Positions 37,056 through 46,106 of a DNA stretch of 64,000 bases are shown here, one piece after another. How positions within the stretch are numbered: the stretch's first letter is position 1; every line of letters starts with the position of its first letter. The position numbers and the translations under genes are program-made. Source of the DNA: Paraburkholderia fynbosensis (GTDB lineage: Bacteria; Pseudomonadota; Gammaproteobacteria; Burkholderiales; Burkholderiaceae); contig NZ_CADIKI010000006.1 of the NCBI RefSeq assembly GCF_902859935.1, positions 248,001 through 312,000 of the forward strand, in the 5' to 3' direction. The notes below the pieces were generated by a model. The model saw only the letters and a program-made list of their open reading frames with translations. It was not told the origin of the DNA and made no database searches.

Positions 37056-38864
37056 ATGAGCATGGATTCCCACAAGCGTGATTTTTCGGCCAACGCCCGG
37101 CTGCCTGGCATTTTTGCGCTGGCCGCGTGCATCGGCATGGTCAGCACACTGGCCGCATTCGTGTTGCTGAACCTGATTCATCTGTTCACCAACCTGTTCT
37201 TCTTCGGCACACTGTCGTTCGCCGAACGTTCGCCTGCCGAAAACACGCTCGGCCTTTGGGTGATCGGCGTGCCGGTGATCGGCGGCCTGATCGTCGGGCT
37301 GATGGCCCGTTATGGCTCGGAAAAAATCCGCGGGCACGGCATTCCCGAGGCGATCGAAGCGATCCTGTTCGGCAAGAGCAGGATGTCGCCGAAGGTGGCC
37401 GTGCTCAAGCCGCTGTCGTCAGGCATCGTGATCGGCAGCGGCGGCCCATTCGGCGCGGAAGGTCCGATCATCATGACCGGCGGCGCACTGGGCTCGCTGA
37501 TCGCGCAATGCGTGAAGGTCACGGCGGCGGAACGCAAGACGCTGCTGGTGGCGGGCGCCGCCGCCGGCATGACCGCGGTGTTCGGCACGCCGGTGGCGGC
37601 CCTACTGCTCGCGGTCGAACTGCTGCTGTTCGAGTGGCGCCCGCGCAGCTTCCTGCCTGTGGCGGTGGCCTGTGCGGTGGCCGGTTTCGCCCGCGCGCTG
37701 TTCTTCGGCACGGGCCCGTTGTTCCCGCTCGAAACCGCCGCACCGGACGGCTGGTCGCTGCTCTCCTGCGTGGTCGCCGGACTGCTGTCGGGCGCGCTCG
37801 CTTCCGGACTTTCCGCCGCGCTGTACAAGACGGAAGACCTGTTCGGCAAACTGCCGGTCCACTGGATGTGGTGGCCCGCGTTGGGCGGGATCGTGGTCGG
37901 CATCGGCGGATGGCTCGAACCGCGCGCGCTTGGCGTCGGTTACGACGTGATCGGCGATCTGCTGCATCAGCACATCGCATTGCAGGTCGCACTCCTGCTG
38001 CTAGCGGTGAAGGCCGTCATGTGGGTCGTCGCGCTCGGGTCCGGCACTTCCGGCGGCGTGCTCGCGCCGCTGCTGATGCTCGGCGCCGGCCTCGGCGCAG
38101 TGCTCTCGCACTGGCTGCCGGGCAACCAGCCGGCGTTGTGGCCGCTCGTTTGCATGGCCGCCACGCTCGGCGCCACCCTCGGTGCGCCGTTGACGGCGAT
38201 CGTGTTCGCGTTCGGGCTCACTCACGACAGCAACGCACTGCTGCCGCTCCTGACTGCGACGCTGATCGCGCACGGCTTTTCGACGGTTGTGATGCGTCGC
38301 TCAATCATGACCGAGAAAATCGCGCGCCGTGGTTACCACATCTATCGCGAGTATGGCGTCGATCCGCTCGAGCGTCATTACGTCGACGAGGTGATGACGA
38401 CCACGGTCGAATCGATCGACGCGGAGATAGTGGTCGGCGACGCGCTGTCGACGTTTTTCGGCGCCAGCCAACTGCGCCGGGCCTATCCCGTCGTCCGTGA
38501 CGGCGCGGTGATCGGCGTGGCCGACCGCGCATTGCTCGAACGCTTCTGCGCTAAAGACAGTGAAGCCGAAGCGGCGAAGCGCGCGCTCAAGCTCGCCGAC
38601 GTGTTCGACCAAACCACCCCCGCGTTTGCGTTGCCGTCGGAAACCTGCCGCCTTGTCGCGACGCGGCTGGCCGTGCACAATCTCGAACGATTGCCCGTGG
38701 TGGCCGACCACGAGAGCATGCGCCTCGTTGGCATCGTGTCGCGCAGCGATCTGGTCAAACCGTCGCTCAGCCATTTCGAAGAAGAGCACAAACGGGAGCG
38801 TTTTCGGCGCCTGACACCGGCGCGCGGCAAGCGGCGCTTTGCGCCGGTTCGCAAAGCGGGCTGA
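37056..38864 (+). CDS. ClC-family chloride channel/transporter with CBS domains
   Basis: A 602-residue anion channel or exchanger. The selectivity motifs are GHGIPE (His where many exchangers have Ser) at 93-98 and GAEGP at 133-137, whose E135 is the gating glutamate. The later GSGTSGGVLAPLLMLGAGLG segment is also typical. The last 170 residues form two CBS modules. It is translated directly after marR with no independent ribosome-binding site, implying coupling. Its likely role is chloride or fluoride handling or acid-stress response under MarR control. Confidence 0.93.
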   Translation: MSMDSHKRDFSANARLPGIFALAACIGMVSTLAAFVLLNLIHLFTNLFFFGTLSFAERSPAENTLGLWVIGVPVIGGLIVGLMARYGSEKIRGHGIPEAIEAILFGKSRMSPKVAVLKPLSSGIVIGSGGPFGAEGPIIMTGGALGSLIAQCVKVTAAERKTLLVAGAAAGMTAVFGTPVAALLLAVELLLFEWRPRSFLPVAVACAVAGFARALFFGTGPLFPLETAAPDGWSLLSCVVAGLLSGALASGLSAALYKTEDLFGKLPVHWMWWPALGGIVVGIGGWLEPRALGVGYDVIGDLLHQHIALQVALLLLAVKAVMWVVALGSGTSGGVLAPLLMLGAGLGAVLSHWLPGNQPALWPLVCMAATLGATLGAPLTAIVFAFGLTHDSNALLPLLTATLIAHGFSTVVMRRSIMTEKIARRGYHIYREYGVDPLERHYVDEVMTTTVESIDAEIVVGDALSTFFGASQLRRAYPVVRDGAVIGVADRALLERFCAKDSEAEAAKRALKLADVFDQTTPAFALPSETCRLVATRLAVHNLERLPVVADHESMRLVGIVSRSDLVKPSLSHFEEEHKRERFRRLTPARGKRRFAPVRKAG

Positions 38865-38904
38865 AAAAGGCGCATCGGAATCGGGCTGTTTGCGCGCAGC
38901 GGCG

Positions 38905-39309
38905 CTACTTGCCCGCGCCGCGCTCGCTGACACAACTCAGCACGAGTGTGTCACCCCATCTCACTGCGGAACCGAGTGCGGCCGTATGGAACTCCGCACT
39001 GTCGCAACGCCACTCGGCCACGAAGTCATTGCGACATGCACCCGTCGAGCGGCCTTTTTGCGGGGCGCGCGGCAAGTATTCGCACGTCGTCCGGCCGTTA
39101 CATCGATGCGCCATCTCACGAGTGACATTACCGTGTAGCGCTCCGCAGCTCTGGCCATATGTGCCCGATACGATGCTGATCGTTCGCCCTTCCGCTTTCG
39201 CTTCCAGGGTTGCAGCCAGGACGAAGCCGACCGACACGGCCAACATGCAGCGAATGGTCCCGGCGGGGAAGATCTTTTCGCCGATCAAATACTTAGGGTC
39301 GCTGATCAT
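38905..39309 (-). CDS. small secreted cysteine-rich protein, SUEL-lectin-like
   Basis: A 134-residue protein preceded by a strong AAAGGAGG site. A hydrophobic segment (CMLAVSVGFVLAATLEAKA) looks like a signal peptide with a long n-region. The mature part has the pattern ISIVSGTYGQSC, then HRCNGRTTCEY, then ACRNDFVAEWRCDS and a final LSC. This order of cysteines and the CNG-x-TTC core resemble the SUEL-type galactose-binding lectin domain. Ligand and role are unknown. It lies convergent to the ClC gene. Confidence 0.75.
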   Translation of the reverse strand: MISDPKYLIGEKIFPAGTIRCMLAVSVGFVLAATLEAKAEGRTISIVSGTYGQSCGALHGNVTREMAHRCNGRTTCEYLPRAPQKGRSTGACRNDFVAEWRCDSAEFHTAALGSAVRWGDTLVLSCVSERGAGK

Positions 39310-39542
39310 TTGCCGCCTCCTTTAATCACATAGCGAACCGCACCGGCTAACACCGGCCACAGCGCGCCGCCGCGCTGTCCGGGAAATTCCAATCGTCTGC
39401 TTTCATTCCATCGAAGTCGGCATTCGTGCCGGGGTCGACCATCGGAATAATGTTCTGACGCCGGGCACTGCCCCTTACGCGACAGCAAGGATCAAGCCGC
39501 CCGTACGCGCGAGTGTTCGTAGCGTGCCCGCAGCACGGCATC
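39310..39542. other. region without a convincing gene
   Basis: Open frames cross it on the minus strand, including one that encodes NIIPMVDPGTNADFDGMKAD, but none has a ribosome-binding site or a known family. It may hold decayed coding sequence like the neighbouring DUF4142 relic. Confidence 0.4.
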
Positions 39543-40070
39543 TCAGCGTCCACTCTTGCCCAGTTCCGCCTGTAGGTGCCTCGCGTGCTCCCGGAACGCG
39601 ACAAACGCCGGCCGCACCTGGACGAGAAGCGCTTTCAATTCATCGTTGTGAGCAACCGGACTCAGGGTCTTGTCGAGCGCATCGAACACGCTCTCGTGGT
39701 GGGCCACTTCTTGATCAATATACGCCCGATCGAAAGCCATGCCTGTGAGGGTCTTCAATGTAGCGAGGTTCCGCCACCTTGCTTGAGGCTTGGACCGGAG
39801 GCTTATCCTCGGGCGTCACGCCGAGCTTGTGCACGCGTCGGCGGCAGCCTTGTTGACGCCCCTATGCTCGGGGAGCATGCGCTGCGCGAACGCCTCGACG
39901 TCCTTCGAGCCAGACTTCGATTCCGCGAGCTTGCCCGCGTCGATATCGACCTGATTGACGCTCACCACGATCGCCGCGATCTGAGGACCGATGTGACCGG
40001 CGCTCTGCGCATAGCCCGTGAAGCTGGCCAGAGTGAGAGCCCGGAACAGGGTCATGTTGAGCCACTTCAC
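39543..40070 (-). pseudogene. DUF4142 protein gene broken by two frameshifts
   Basis: Three reading frames must be joined to recover a DUF4142-like protein. Frame one starts at GTG 40070 (after GGGAG), has a signal segment ending YAQSAG and continues NQVDIDAGKLAES and FAQRMLPEHRGVNKAA. It shifts near 39830 into VHKLGVTPEDKPP. It shifts again near 39770 into NLATLKTLTGMAFDRAYIDQ and runs to a normal C-terminus (HARHLQAELGKSGR). Joined, the product has normal family length, so the gene is a recent pseudogene or contains two sequencing errors. Confidence 0.82.
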
Positions 40071-40334
40071 GAGATGTCTCCCGGATGATCGTCGCGGGCC
40101 TGGCTGGCGGACGCTGTCCAGATCCGATGCGATCGTTGATATGGACCTGGACGTCACCGGGAGGAGCGCTGTTTCCGCATGCTTCACACGCTTCACGCAC
40201 GCTTCATGCGTTGAGTGCGGCGGCTACGGGCTCCGGTAGCCGCACGCAATGCTTCCAACTCGCTTGCGCGTCACGCCTATGCGTTCATCGACGCAGTGCC
40301 AGAGCGCGCCACGCCCAAGCCGGGCTGCGACAGC

Positions 40335-41105
40335 TCACCCACCTGATTTCGGCAGCCAGCTGAGCGGATCGACGGGCTGCCCGTTGTAGCGGACTTCGAA
40401 CTGGATCGACGCGACGCCGCGGCTGTCCATCCCCACCTCGCCGATGGTCTGCCCTTGTGCGACCGCATCACCTTCCTTGACGAGCAGCGTGCTGTTCTGA
40501 CCGTATGCGGTGATCAGCGAGTCGTCATGCTTGATGATGATGAGCGGACCATACGCCTCAATACCGGAGCCTGCGTAGACCACACGGCCGGTTGCAGCAG
40601 CTTTGACCGGATCGCCGGGGCGCCCACCGATCACGATGCCGTTCGACTTGCCCTGCGCGAAGGCCTTCAGGATCGGCCCGCGTAGCGGCCACTGCAACAC
40701 GCCCTGCTGCGGGCCGGCGGAGGCGGTGGGCGCAGCGGGCGCAGCACCCGGCGCGACCGGGGCAACGCCGACCGGCGGCGTAACGACGCTGCCGGAGGCC
40801 ATCGGCGGAGACACACGCAACACCTGACCCGGCGTGACCGGCGAGTTGACCGCGAGACCGTTCCATGCGGCGATCTCCTGCGGCTTGCGGCCATACGCCG
40901 ACGCGATGCCGCCGATCGTATCGCCCGCATTGACCCGGTAGAAACCGGCGGGAACCGGCACCGTGCCGAGGGTGGTCGGGCTGGACGGCGCGCTGCTGTA
41001 GAACGGTGTGCTCTCCCAGGGCATGGACGTACAGCCGCTGAACATCACGCCGAGCGCGGCCACTGTCAGCCAGCGCGTCCCCGCCAATTGCCATTGTCTT
41101 GTCAT
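40335..41105 (-). CDS. NlpD-like lipoprotein: LysM plus degenerate M23 domain
   Basis: A 256-residue envelope lipoprotein with lipobox FSGC. A LysM peptidoglycan-binding domain follows (YRVNAGDTIGGIASAYGRKP, then AWNGLAVNSPVTPGQVLRV). After a Pro/Ala linker comes an M23 (LytM) domain ending ASIQFEVRYNGQPVDPLSWL. The zinc-binding HxH of active M23 enzymes is replaced by SIQ, and the usual His in the YxH loop is YGQN, so hydrolysis is unlikely. As with NlpD/EnvC, it probably activates an amidase during cell separation. The ATG at 41105 follows GAGGAAAA. Confidence 0.9.
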   Translation of the reverse strand: MTRQWQLAGTRWLTVAALGVMFSGCTSMPWESTPFYSSAPSSPTTLGTVPVPAGFYRVNAGDTIGGIASAYGRKPQEIAAWNGLAVNSPVTPGQVLRVSPPMASGSVVTPPVGVAPVAPGAAPAAPTASAGPQQGVLQWPLRGPILKAFAQGKSNGIVIGGRPGDPVKAAATGRVVYAGSGIEAYGPLIIIKHDDSLITAYGQNSTLLVKEGDAVAQGQTIGEVGMDSRGVASIQFEVRYNGQPVDPLSWLPKSGG

Positions 41106-41260
41106 GTGATTTTCCTCGACACCTGTTTCAATCGGATTCAACCGATGCCCTAGCATTTATCGTGCCGCCGCGTCCGGCACCGGCGCGGCAATGACTCTCC
41201 ATTATGCCGCCGTGCCGACGGGCGACGGTGTGGGCATGGCCTCAACCTGCGGAAGTTCGT

Positions 41261-41572
41261 TCAGACGCTGCCTTGCGCTTCGACCACCAGGATGCGCGCC
41301 GCGCCGATCGGATGAGCCACGTGCTCGGTGCCCACCGACGCGTAGAACACATCGCCGGTTTCCAGCACCGCCGAGCGCTCGACGCCGTCCTCGCGATAGC
41401 GCATCTCGACGCGGCCATCGAGCACGGCGAACACTTCCTCGCCATCGTTGACGTGCCACTTGTACGGCTGATCGGTCCAATGCAGGCGCGTGGTGATGCC
41501 GTTCATGCTGGCGATGTCGAGCGCGCCCCAAGGACGCGTCGCGGTAAAGCTCTTGCTGCGGATGATCTTCAT
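41261..41572 (-). CDS. cupin-domain protein
   Basis: A 103-residue single-cupin protein. The first motif region reads KWHVNDGEEVFAVLDGRVEM and the second GDVFYASVGTEHVAHPIG, with His/Glu residues in metal-ligand positions. The ATG at 41572 begins the fold directly; a longer frame to 42061 crosses the divergent gene. Activity unknown; small cupins of this type are often sugar-related or regulatory. Confidence 0.85.
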   Translation of the reverse strand: MKIIRSKSFTATRPWGALDIASMNGITTRLHWTDQPYKWHVNDGEEVFAVLDGRVEMRYREDGVERSAVLETGDVFYASVGTEHVAHPIGAARILVVEAQGSV

Positions 41573-41834
41573 GGTCAAAGGGCAGTTGAGAGAAAACGGA
41601 CGCCGCCGGGCGCTTTCCTGGCGCGCATACCGCGGCCGCGCAGGCTGGCGCAGCAGGCTTTCGACTGGCCCCATTATAGGTCGGAGAGCGGGTCGGACAG
41701 CACCGGCGCCTTCCGCCACCAGCTCACCTGGCCGATTCGTGTGATTATTGAAACCTCTCAGGCCTCGCCTATACTCCCTCAAGCTGCGCGAAACACACCC
41801 TACGTCTACGTCTGGACCCTGCGAGGAGCGGAGC

Positions 41835-42155
41835 ATGAACAAAGCCACCTTTCTGGCTGTGCAACTCAACGTCGACGACGTTGCTGCGTCGCCCGGTCTG
41901 GTCGAGTTGCTGAACACGCACCTCGTTTTCGCCGCCGACGTGGCCGAAGCCGCCGACGCCCTGGTGCAATTGGCCAGCATCGCGGGGCTGTCGAGCGGGG
42001 TCGAAGCCAGCGTCGAGATTCCGGCGTTGGCGATCGAGCGGCTGCGCGAGGCGCTGGACAACCTGAGCGGCTACGACGAATCCTGGCTGCTCGCCCTCGA
42101 ACCCAGCCGCGCGCTCTTCGATCAAATAGGCCGCCGTCATCGTTCGTTGCATTAG
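41835..42155 (+). CDS. small alpha-helical protein, unknown function
   Basis: A 106-residue soluble protein (MNKATFLAVQLNVDDVAASP) rich in Ala, Leu and Glu and mostly helical. GAGGAGCGGAG stands just before the ATG, giving a confident start. No family is recognised. Confidence 0.75.
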   Translation: MNKATFLAVQLNVDDVAASPGLVELLNTHLVFAADVAEAADALVQLASIAGLSSGVEASVEIPALAIERLREALDNLSGYDESWLLALEPSRALFDQIGRRHRSLH

Positions 42156-42355
42156 CAGGGGTTACGCAGTGCCTACAGGTCCCGCGCTGTCGCTCGCTTC
42201 GCTAGTGCCACGGTAGGAGCGCTGTGGGCACGCATAGGTGGCAACACGCGCGGGTCGGAGCAATGGCTTTGTCTGGCCGCGGGTTACGCCTTGACCCAAT
42301 CGCCGACAGCCGCGTTGAGAGCCTCGACCGAGTCTGACCCAGCGCCGTAAACGAC

Positions 42356-42387
42356 AAAACGCCATCCAGCAAACCGGATGGCGTTTT
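42356..42387. terminator. bidirectional terminator
   Basis: A perfect 12-base stem (42356-42367 with 42376-42387) encloses an 8-base loop, with six thymines on the plus side and four on the minus side. It lies about 55 bases downstream of the DUF4148 gene and 200 bases downstream of the plus-strand small gene. Confidence 0.88.
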
Positions 42388-42441
42388 TTATTGCTCGCCG
42401 CCTTATCGATCGGGCGGCGCCTTCATCAGCTTCGGCGCAAC

Positions 42442-42759
42442 TTAGTTGCCGAAGTAGACCGAGTGACGGTCGGTGTTGCTCACCGGACGGCCGGCTTGCG
42501 AAGTGCCAGCCATCGGCGCGCCGTAGCCGCTGTTCGCAGCTTGAGCCGTACCGTTTTGTGCATCGACGCGCGCTTGCGCAGCCTGGATGCTCGCCGGGTA
42601 AGCGAAGTTGTCGTTCGCCGGGTTGTAGCCGGCCTTTTCGAGTTGCACCAGTTCAGCGCGAACCTGAGCGCGGGTCACCGGCTGATTCGATTGGGCAAAC
42701 GATGCGACAGGAGCAACCAGAGCGGCGGCGACGACAACTGCAGAGATCAGGGTCTTCAT
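42442..42759 (-). CDS. DUF4148 secreted protein
   Basis: A 105-residue protein with signal peptide (MKTLISAVVVAAALVAPVAS, cleaved near FAQ) followed by the DUF4148 motif TRAQVRAELVQLEKAGYNPA and a Gly/Ser-rich tail. These periplasmic proteins are abundant in Burkholderiales and have no established function. GGAGG precedes the ATG at 42759, and a strong terminator follows. Confidence 0.92.
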   Translation of the reverse strand: MKTLISAVVVAAALVAPVASFAQSNQPVTRAQVRAELVQLEKAGYNPANDNFAYPASIQAAQARVDAQNGTAQAANSGYGAPMAGTSQAGRPVSNTDRHSVYFGN

Positions 42760-43019
42760 GATTAAACCTCCATAACTTGTTGTGTAGTGCGCTTTGGGGT
42801 TGTTCTCCTGCAGCGCTTGAGTACAAGTTTAAGAGGGTTGATACCTAGGGTAAATACCTAACGCAACGAAACTCTGTTGTCGCTTTTGCAATAGTGTTGA
42901 AACGAATGACCATCATGCGAAATCGTTCAGCGGATTCCGGCAACAATATAATGGTGTCGGAATTTGAACAACGACGCGACCCGCCGCCGCGACGACGGCG
43001 GCAGGTCGCGATTCGAACG

Positions 43020-44432
43020 TCAGCTCCAGTTCGCGTGGAAGCTGCCCGGCTTGTCGGTGCGCTCGAACGTATGCGCGCCGAAGAAGTCGCGCTGCGCCTG
43101 CACGAGGTTCGCCGGCAGGCGTTCTGAGCGATAGGCGTCGAAGTACGCCACCGCCGACGCGAAAGCCGGCACCGGCACACCCGCATTGATCGCGGCCACC
43201 ACGACCTCGCGCAACGCCGACTGATAGTTCTTCGCGATGTCGCGGAAGTACGGATCGAGCAGCAGATTCGCGATCGCTTTGTCCTTCGAATAGGCGTCCG
43301 TGATCTTCTGCAGGAAACGGGCGCGGATGATGCAGCCGGCGCGGAAAATCTTCGCGATCGTGCCGAAATCGAGGTCCCACTTGTACTCTTCCGATGCCGC
43401 GCGCAGTTGCGCGAAGCCTTGCGCGTACGAAATCACCTTGCTCAAGTACAGCGCCCGGCGCACCGCTTCGATGAACTCGTCACGCTTGCCACCTTCGAGC
43501 GGCTTCGCCTGCGGCCCCTCCAGCACCTTGCTCGCGGCCACGCGCTGATCCTTCAGCGACGACAGCACGCGCGCGAACACGGCTTCGGTGATCAGCGGCA
43601 GCGGCGCGCCGAGGTCGAGCGCGTTCTGGCTGGTCCACTTGCCGGTGCCCTTTTGAGCGGCGCGGTCGAGAATCACGTCGACCAGATCCTTGCCGGTTTC
43701 CTCGTCCTTCTTGCTAAAGATCTTCGAGGTGATTTCGATCAGATAGCTGTCGAGCTCGCCCTGATTCCACTCGGTGTAGACCTTGCCCAGCTCTTCGTTC
43801 GACAAGCCGACGACCTGCTTGAGCACCGCATAGCTTTCGGCAATCAGCTGCATGTCGCCGTATTCGATACCGTTGTGCACCATCTTCACGAAGTGGCCCG
43901 CGCCGTCCGGACCCATGTACGCGACGCACGGCTCGCCATCCGGCGCCTTCGCGGCGATCTCGGTGAGGATCGGGGCGACCAGGTCGTACGCTTCGCGCTG
44001 GCCGCCCGGCATGATCGACGGGCCTTTGAGCGCGCCTTCCTCACCGCCGGACACGCCGGTGCCGATGAAATGCAGACCGGCTTTCGCGAGTTCCTGATTG
44101 CGGCGGATGGTGTCGGTGAAATGCGTGTTGCCGCCGTCGATCAGAATGTCGCCCTTGTCGAGCAGCGGCTTGAGCGAGGCAATGGTGGCGTCGGTGCCCT
44201 CGCCAGCCTTGACCATCAGCAGAATACGGCGCGGCTTTTCCAGCGACTCCACGAAGTCTTCCAGCGTGAAGGCCGGCACCAGCTTCTTGTCCGGATATTC
44301 GGCGATGAGTTCGTCGGTTTTCTCGCGGCTACGGTTGTACACCGACACCGCGTGGCCGCGGCTCTCGATGTTGAGCGCCAGATTGCGGCCCATGACCGCC
44401 AGCCCCACCACGCCGATTGCCTGTTTGCCCAT
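43020..44432 (-). CDS. gnd: 6-phosphogluconate dehydrogenase, decarboxylating
   Basis: A 470-residue enzyme of the oxidative pentose-phosphate pathway, making ribulose-5-phosphate, CO2 and NADPH. The Rossmann motif is [20 protein letters not shown], the substrate loop [20 protein letters not shown], and the catalytic Lys/His region [20 protein letters not shown]. The ATG at 44432 follows GGAGAA. Length is that of the classical long form. Confidence 0.96.
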   Translation of the reverse strand: MGKQAIGVVGLAVMGRNLALNIESRGHAVSVYNRSREKTDELIAEYPDKKLVPAFTLEDFVESLEKPRRILLMVKAGEGTDATIASLKPLLDKGDILIDGGNTHFTDTIRRNQELAKAGLHFIGTGVSGGEEGALKGPSIMPGGQREAYDLVAPILTEIAAKAPDGEPCVAYMGPDGAGHFVKMVHNGIEYGDMQLIAESYAVLKQVVGLSNEELGKVYTEWNQGELDSYLIEITSKIFSKKDEETGKDLVDVILDRAAQKGTGKWTSQNALDLGAPLPLITEAVFARVLSSLKDQRVAASKVLEGPQAKPLEGGKRDEFIEAVRRALYLSKVISYAQGFAQLRAASEEYKWDLDFGTIAKIFRAGCIIRARFLQKITDAYSKDKAIANLLLDPYFRDIAKNYQSALREVVVAAINAGVPVPAFASAVAYFDAYRSERLPANLVQAQRDFFGAHTFERTDKPGSFHANWS

Positions 44433-44723
44433 GTGAATTCTCCAGAGTCCAAAAATGTCGTGACGCCGCGCCGGAAGGAAGGTCGGCGCGGCGTCGAGGG
44501 TGAAAGGATAAAAGAAATGCGCACTTGCCGCTCGTTGGCGGGCAACAGGCGGTGTTTTCCACTGCATGCGGCCGGCCCGACGCCGCTTCATGATTCGCTT
44601 CGTGGCAGCCTTCATGACGCCTCGATGCGCGCCGCCACGTCGCGGTGACTGATGAAGCAGGCCGGTTTTCGCCCGCGAAACAACCGTGTGCCCGAGTCGC
44701 GCCGCGGCCGAATCCGACGTTCG

Positions 44724-45359
44724 TCAGACCTGCGCCGCGCCCGGGCGTTTCCTGAACACCAGGCTGAAATTATTGGCGGGCATCGCGATCGGCTCGTCGC
44801 ACACGAGCCCCACCGACGCACCGAGCGCGATCACCGTTTCCATGTCGCGCACGCCCCACTCGGGGTCGCGGCTGCGCAATTGCTGATCGAACGCTTCGTT
44901 GCTCGGCGCCGTATGCGCACCCCCGCGTTTGTACGGACCATACAGATACAGTACACCGCCATCGACGAGACGACGGCTCGCGCCCGCGAACAACGCCTCC
45001 GCCGCGCTCCACGGCGAGATGTGAATCATGTTGATGCAGACCACCGCGTCGAGCGCAGCATCCACGCCCCAGTCCGGCTGGTGCACGTCCAGAGCGAGCG
45101 GCGCGCGCACGTTGCGCAGACCCTCGTGCGCGATCCAAGCGGCAATCGACGCGCGCGCGCCGGCGTCGGCGTCGCTCGGCTGCCAGTCCAGCCCGGGTAG
45201 TGCGCCCGCGAAGCACATCGCGTGCTGGCCCGTGCCACTCGCGATTTCAAGCACGCGGCCGGTGGCGGGCAGCGCGTCGCGCAGCACGGCGAGGATCGGT
45301 TCGCGATTGCGCTCCGCGGAAGGCGAACGTTGCCGCAGCGCCGGGTGGGAATCAGTCAT
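44724..45359 (-). CDS. SAM-dependent methyltransferase-like protein (DUF938)
   Basis: A 211-residue Rossmann methyltransferase-type protein. The SAM-binding motif is VLEIASGTGQHAMCFAGALP and the following acidic residue lies in WQPSDAD. The NMIHISPW segment is characteristic of DUF938. It starts 14 bases after the stop of the PPOX-like gene, so the two are probably co-transcribed. The methylated substrate is unknown. Confidence 0.9.
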   Translation of the reverse strand: MTDSHPALRQRSPSAERNREPILAVLRDALPATGRVLEIASGTGQHAMCFAGALPGLDWQPSDADAGARASIAAWIAHEGLRNVRAPLALDVHQPDWGVDAALDAVVCINMIHISPWSAAEALFAGASRRLVDGGVLYLYGPYKRGGAHTAPSNEAFDQQLRSRDPEWGVRDMETVIALGASVGLVCDEPIAMPANNFSLVFRKRPGAAQV

Positions 45360-45373
45360 GGGTGGCTTGTGTG

Positions 45374-45979
45374 TCAATAGAGGGTCGTGCGCACGCGTTC
45401 TGCGAGCTCGCGGTCGTAGGTGGCGGCGTCGAAGCCGGCGCCGTTCAGGCGCCGATGAATCTCGCCCGCGCTCGGCAGCTGCGAGCGTTCGACGTGCCGC
45501 GCCGGGTCCCACAGTTTCGAACGCGCGAGCGCCTTCGAGCAGTGAAAATATACCGAGTCGACGTCGATCAGCAGCACGGTGCGCGGCAGTTTACCTTCGA
45601 CGGCGAAACTGTCCAGCCATTCGGGGTCGCTGGTAATCCGTCCGCGGCCATTCACGCGCAAACTTTCGCCGACGCCGGGAACGATGAACAGCAACGCCAG
45701 CCGCGGCTCGACGATGATATTGCGCAGACTGTCGAGGCGATTGTTGCCGATGCGATCCGGCAACGCGAGCGTGCGTTCGTCGACGATCCGCACGAAGCCC
45801 GGCGCGTCGCCGCGCGGCGAACAGTCGAGGCCGTTCGGGCCGGCCGTGGCCAGCACGGCGAACGGCGCGACTTCGATGAACGCGCGATAGTCTTCATTGA
45901 CGTACGCGATCTCCTTGCGCAGCGCGCGCTCGTGCGGCTGGCCGTAGAGCGCTTCGAGCTGTTCGATCGTGGTCAACAT
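45374..45979 (-). CDS. pyridoxamine 5'-phosphate oxidase-family flavoprotein
   Basis: A 201-residue split-barrel protein of the PPOX superfamily, with FAVLATAGPNGLDCSPRGDA in the cofactor region and ALPDRIGNNRLDSLRNI after it, similar to the MSMEG_1061 subgroup. It likely binds FMN or a related flavin. The ATG at 45979 follows AGGAAA. The true substrate is unknown; it is not expected to be PdxH itself. Confidence 0.9.
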   Translation of the reverse strand: MLTTIEQLEALYGQPHERALRKEIAYVNEDYRAFIEVAPFAVLATAGPNGLDCSPRGDAPGFVRIVDERTLALPDRIGNNRLDSLRNIIVEPRLALLFIVPGVGESLRVNGRGRITSDPEWLDSFAVEGKLPRTVLLIDVDSVYFHCSKALARSKLWDPARHVERSQLPSAGEIHRRLNGAGFDAATYDRELAERVRTTLY

Positions 45980-46106
45980 CGGCGTTTCCTTTCGAGTTGC
46001 GTTTGTCATTCGAGCAACACGCGGGCGGCAGAAGCGAAGCGGCTTGTGGGGGCATCCCATGCGCGAATCACGCTGCGCGCTGCCGATCTTCGAACGCCCC
46101 CCCGGC

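Noticed and set aside
40220..40243. 8-base inverted repeat downstream of the NlpD-like gene
   Set aside because: Short stem, no thymine tail, about 90 bases from the gene; too weak to call a terminator.
42162..42365. 67-codon minus-strand frame before the DUF4148 terminator
   Set aside because: It overlaps the terminator hairpin and has no binding site or coding bias.
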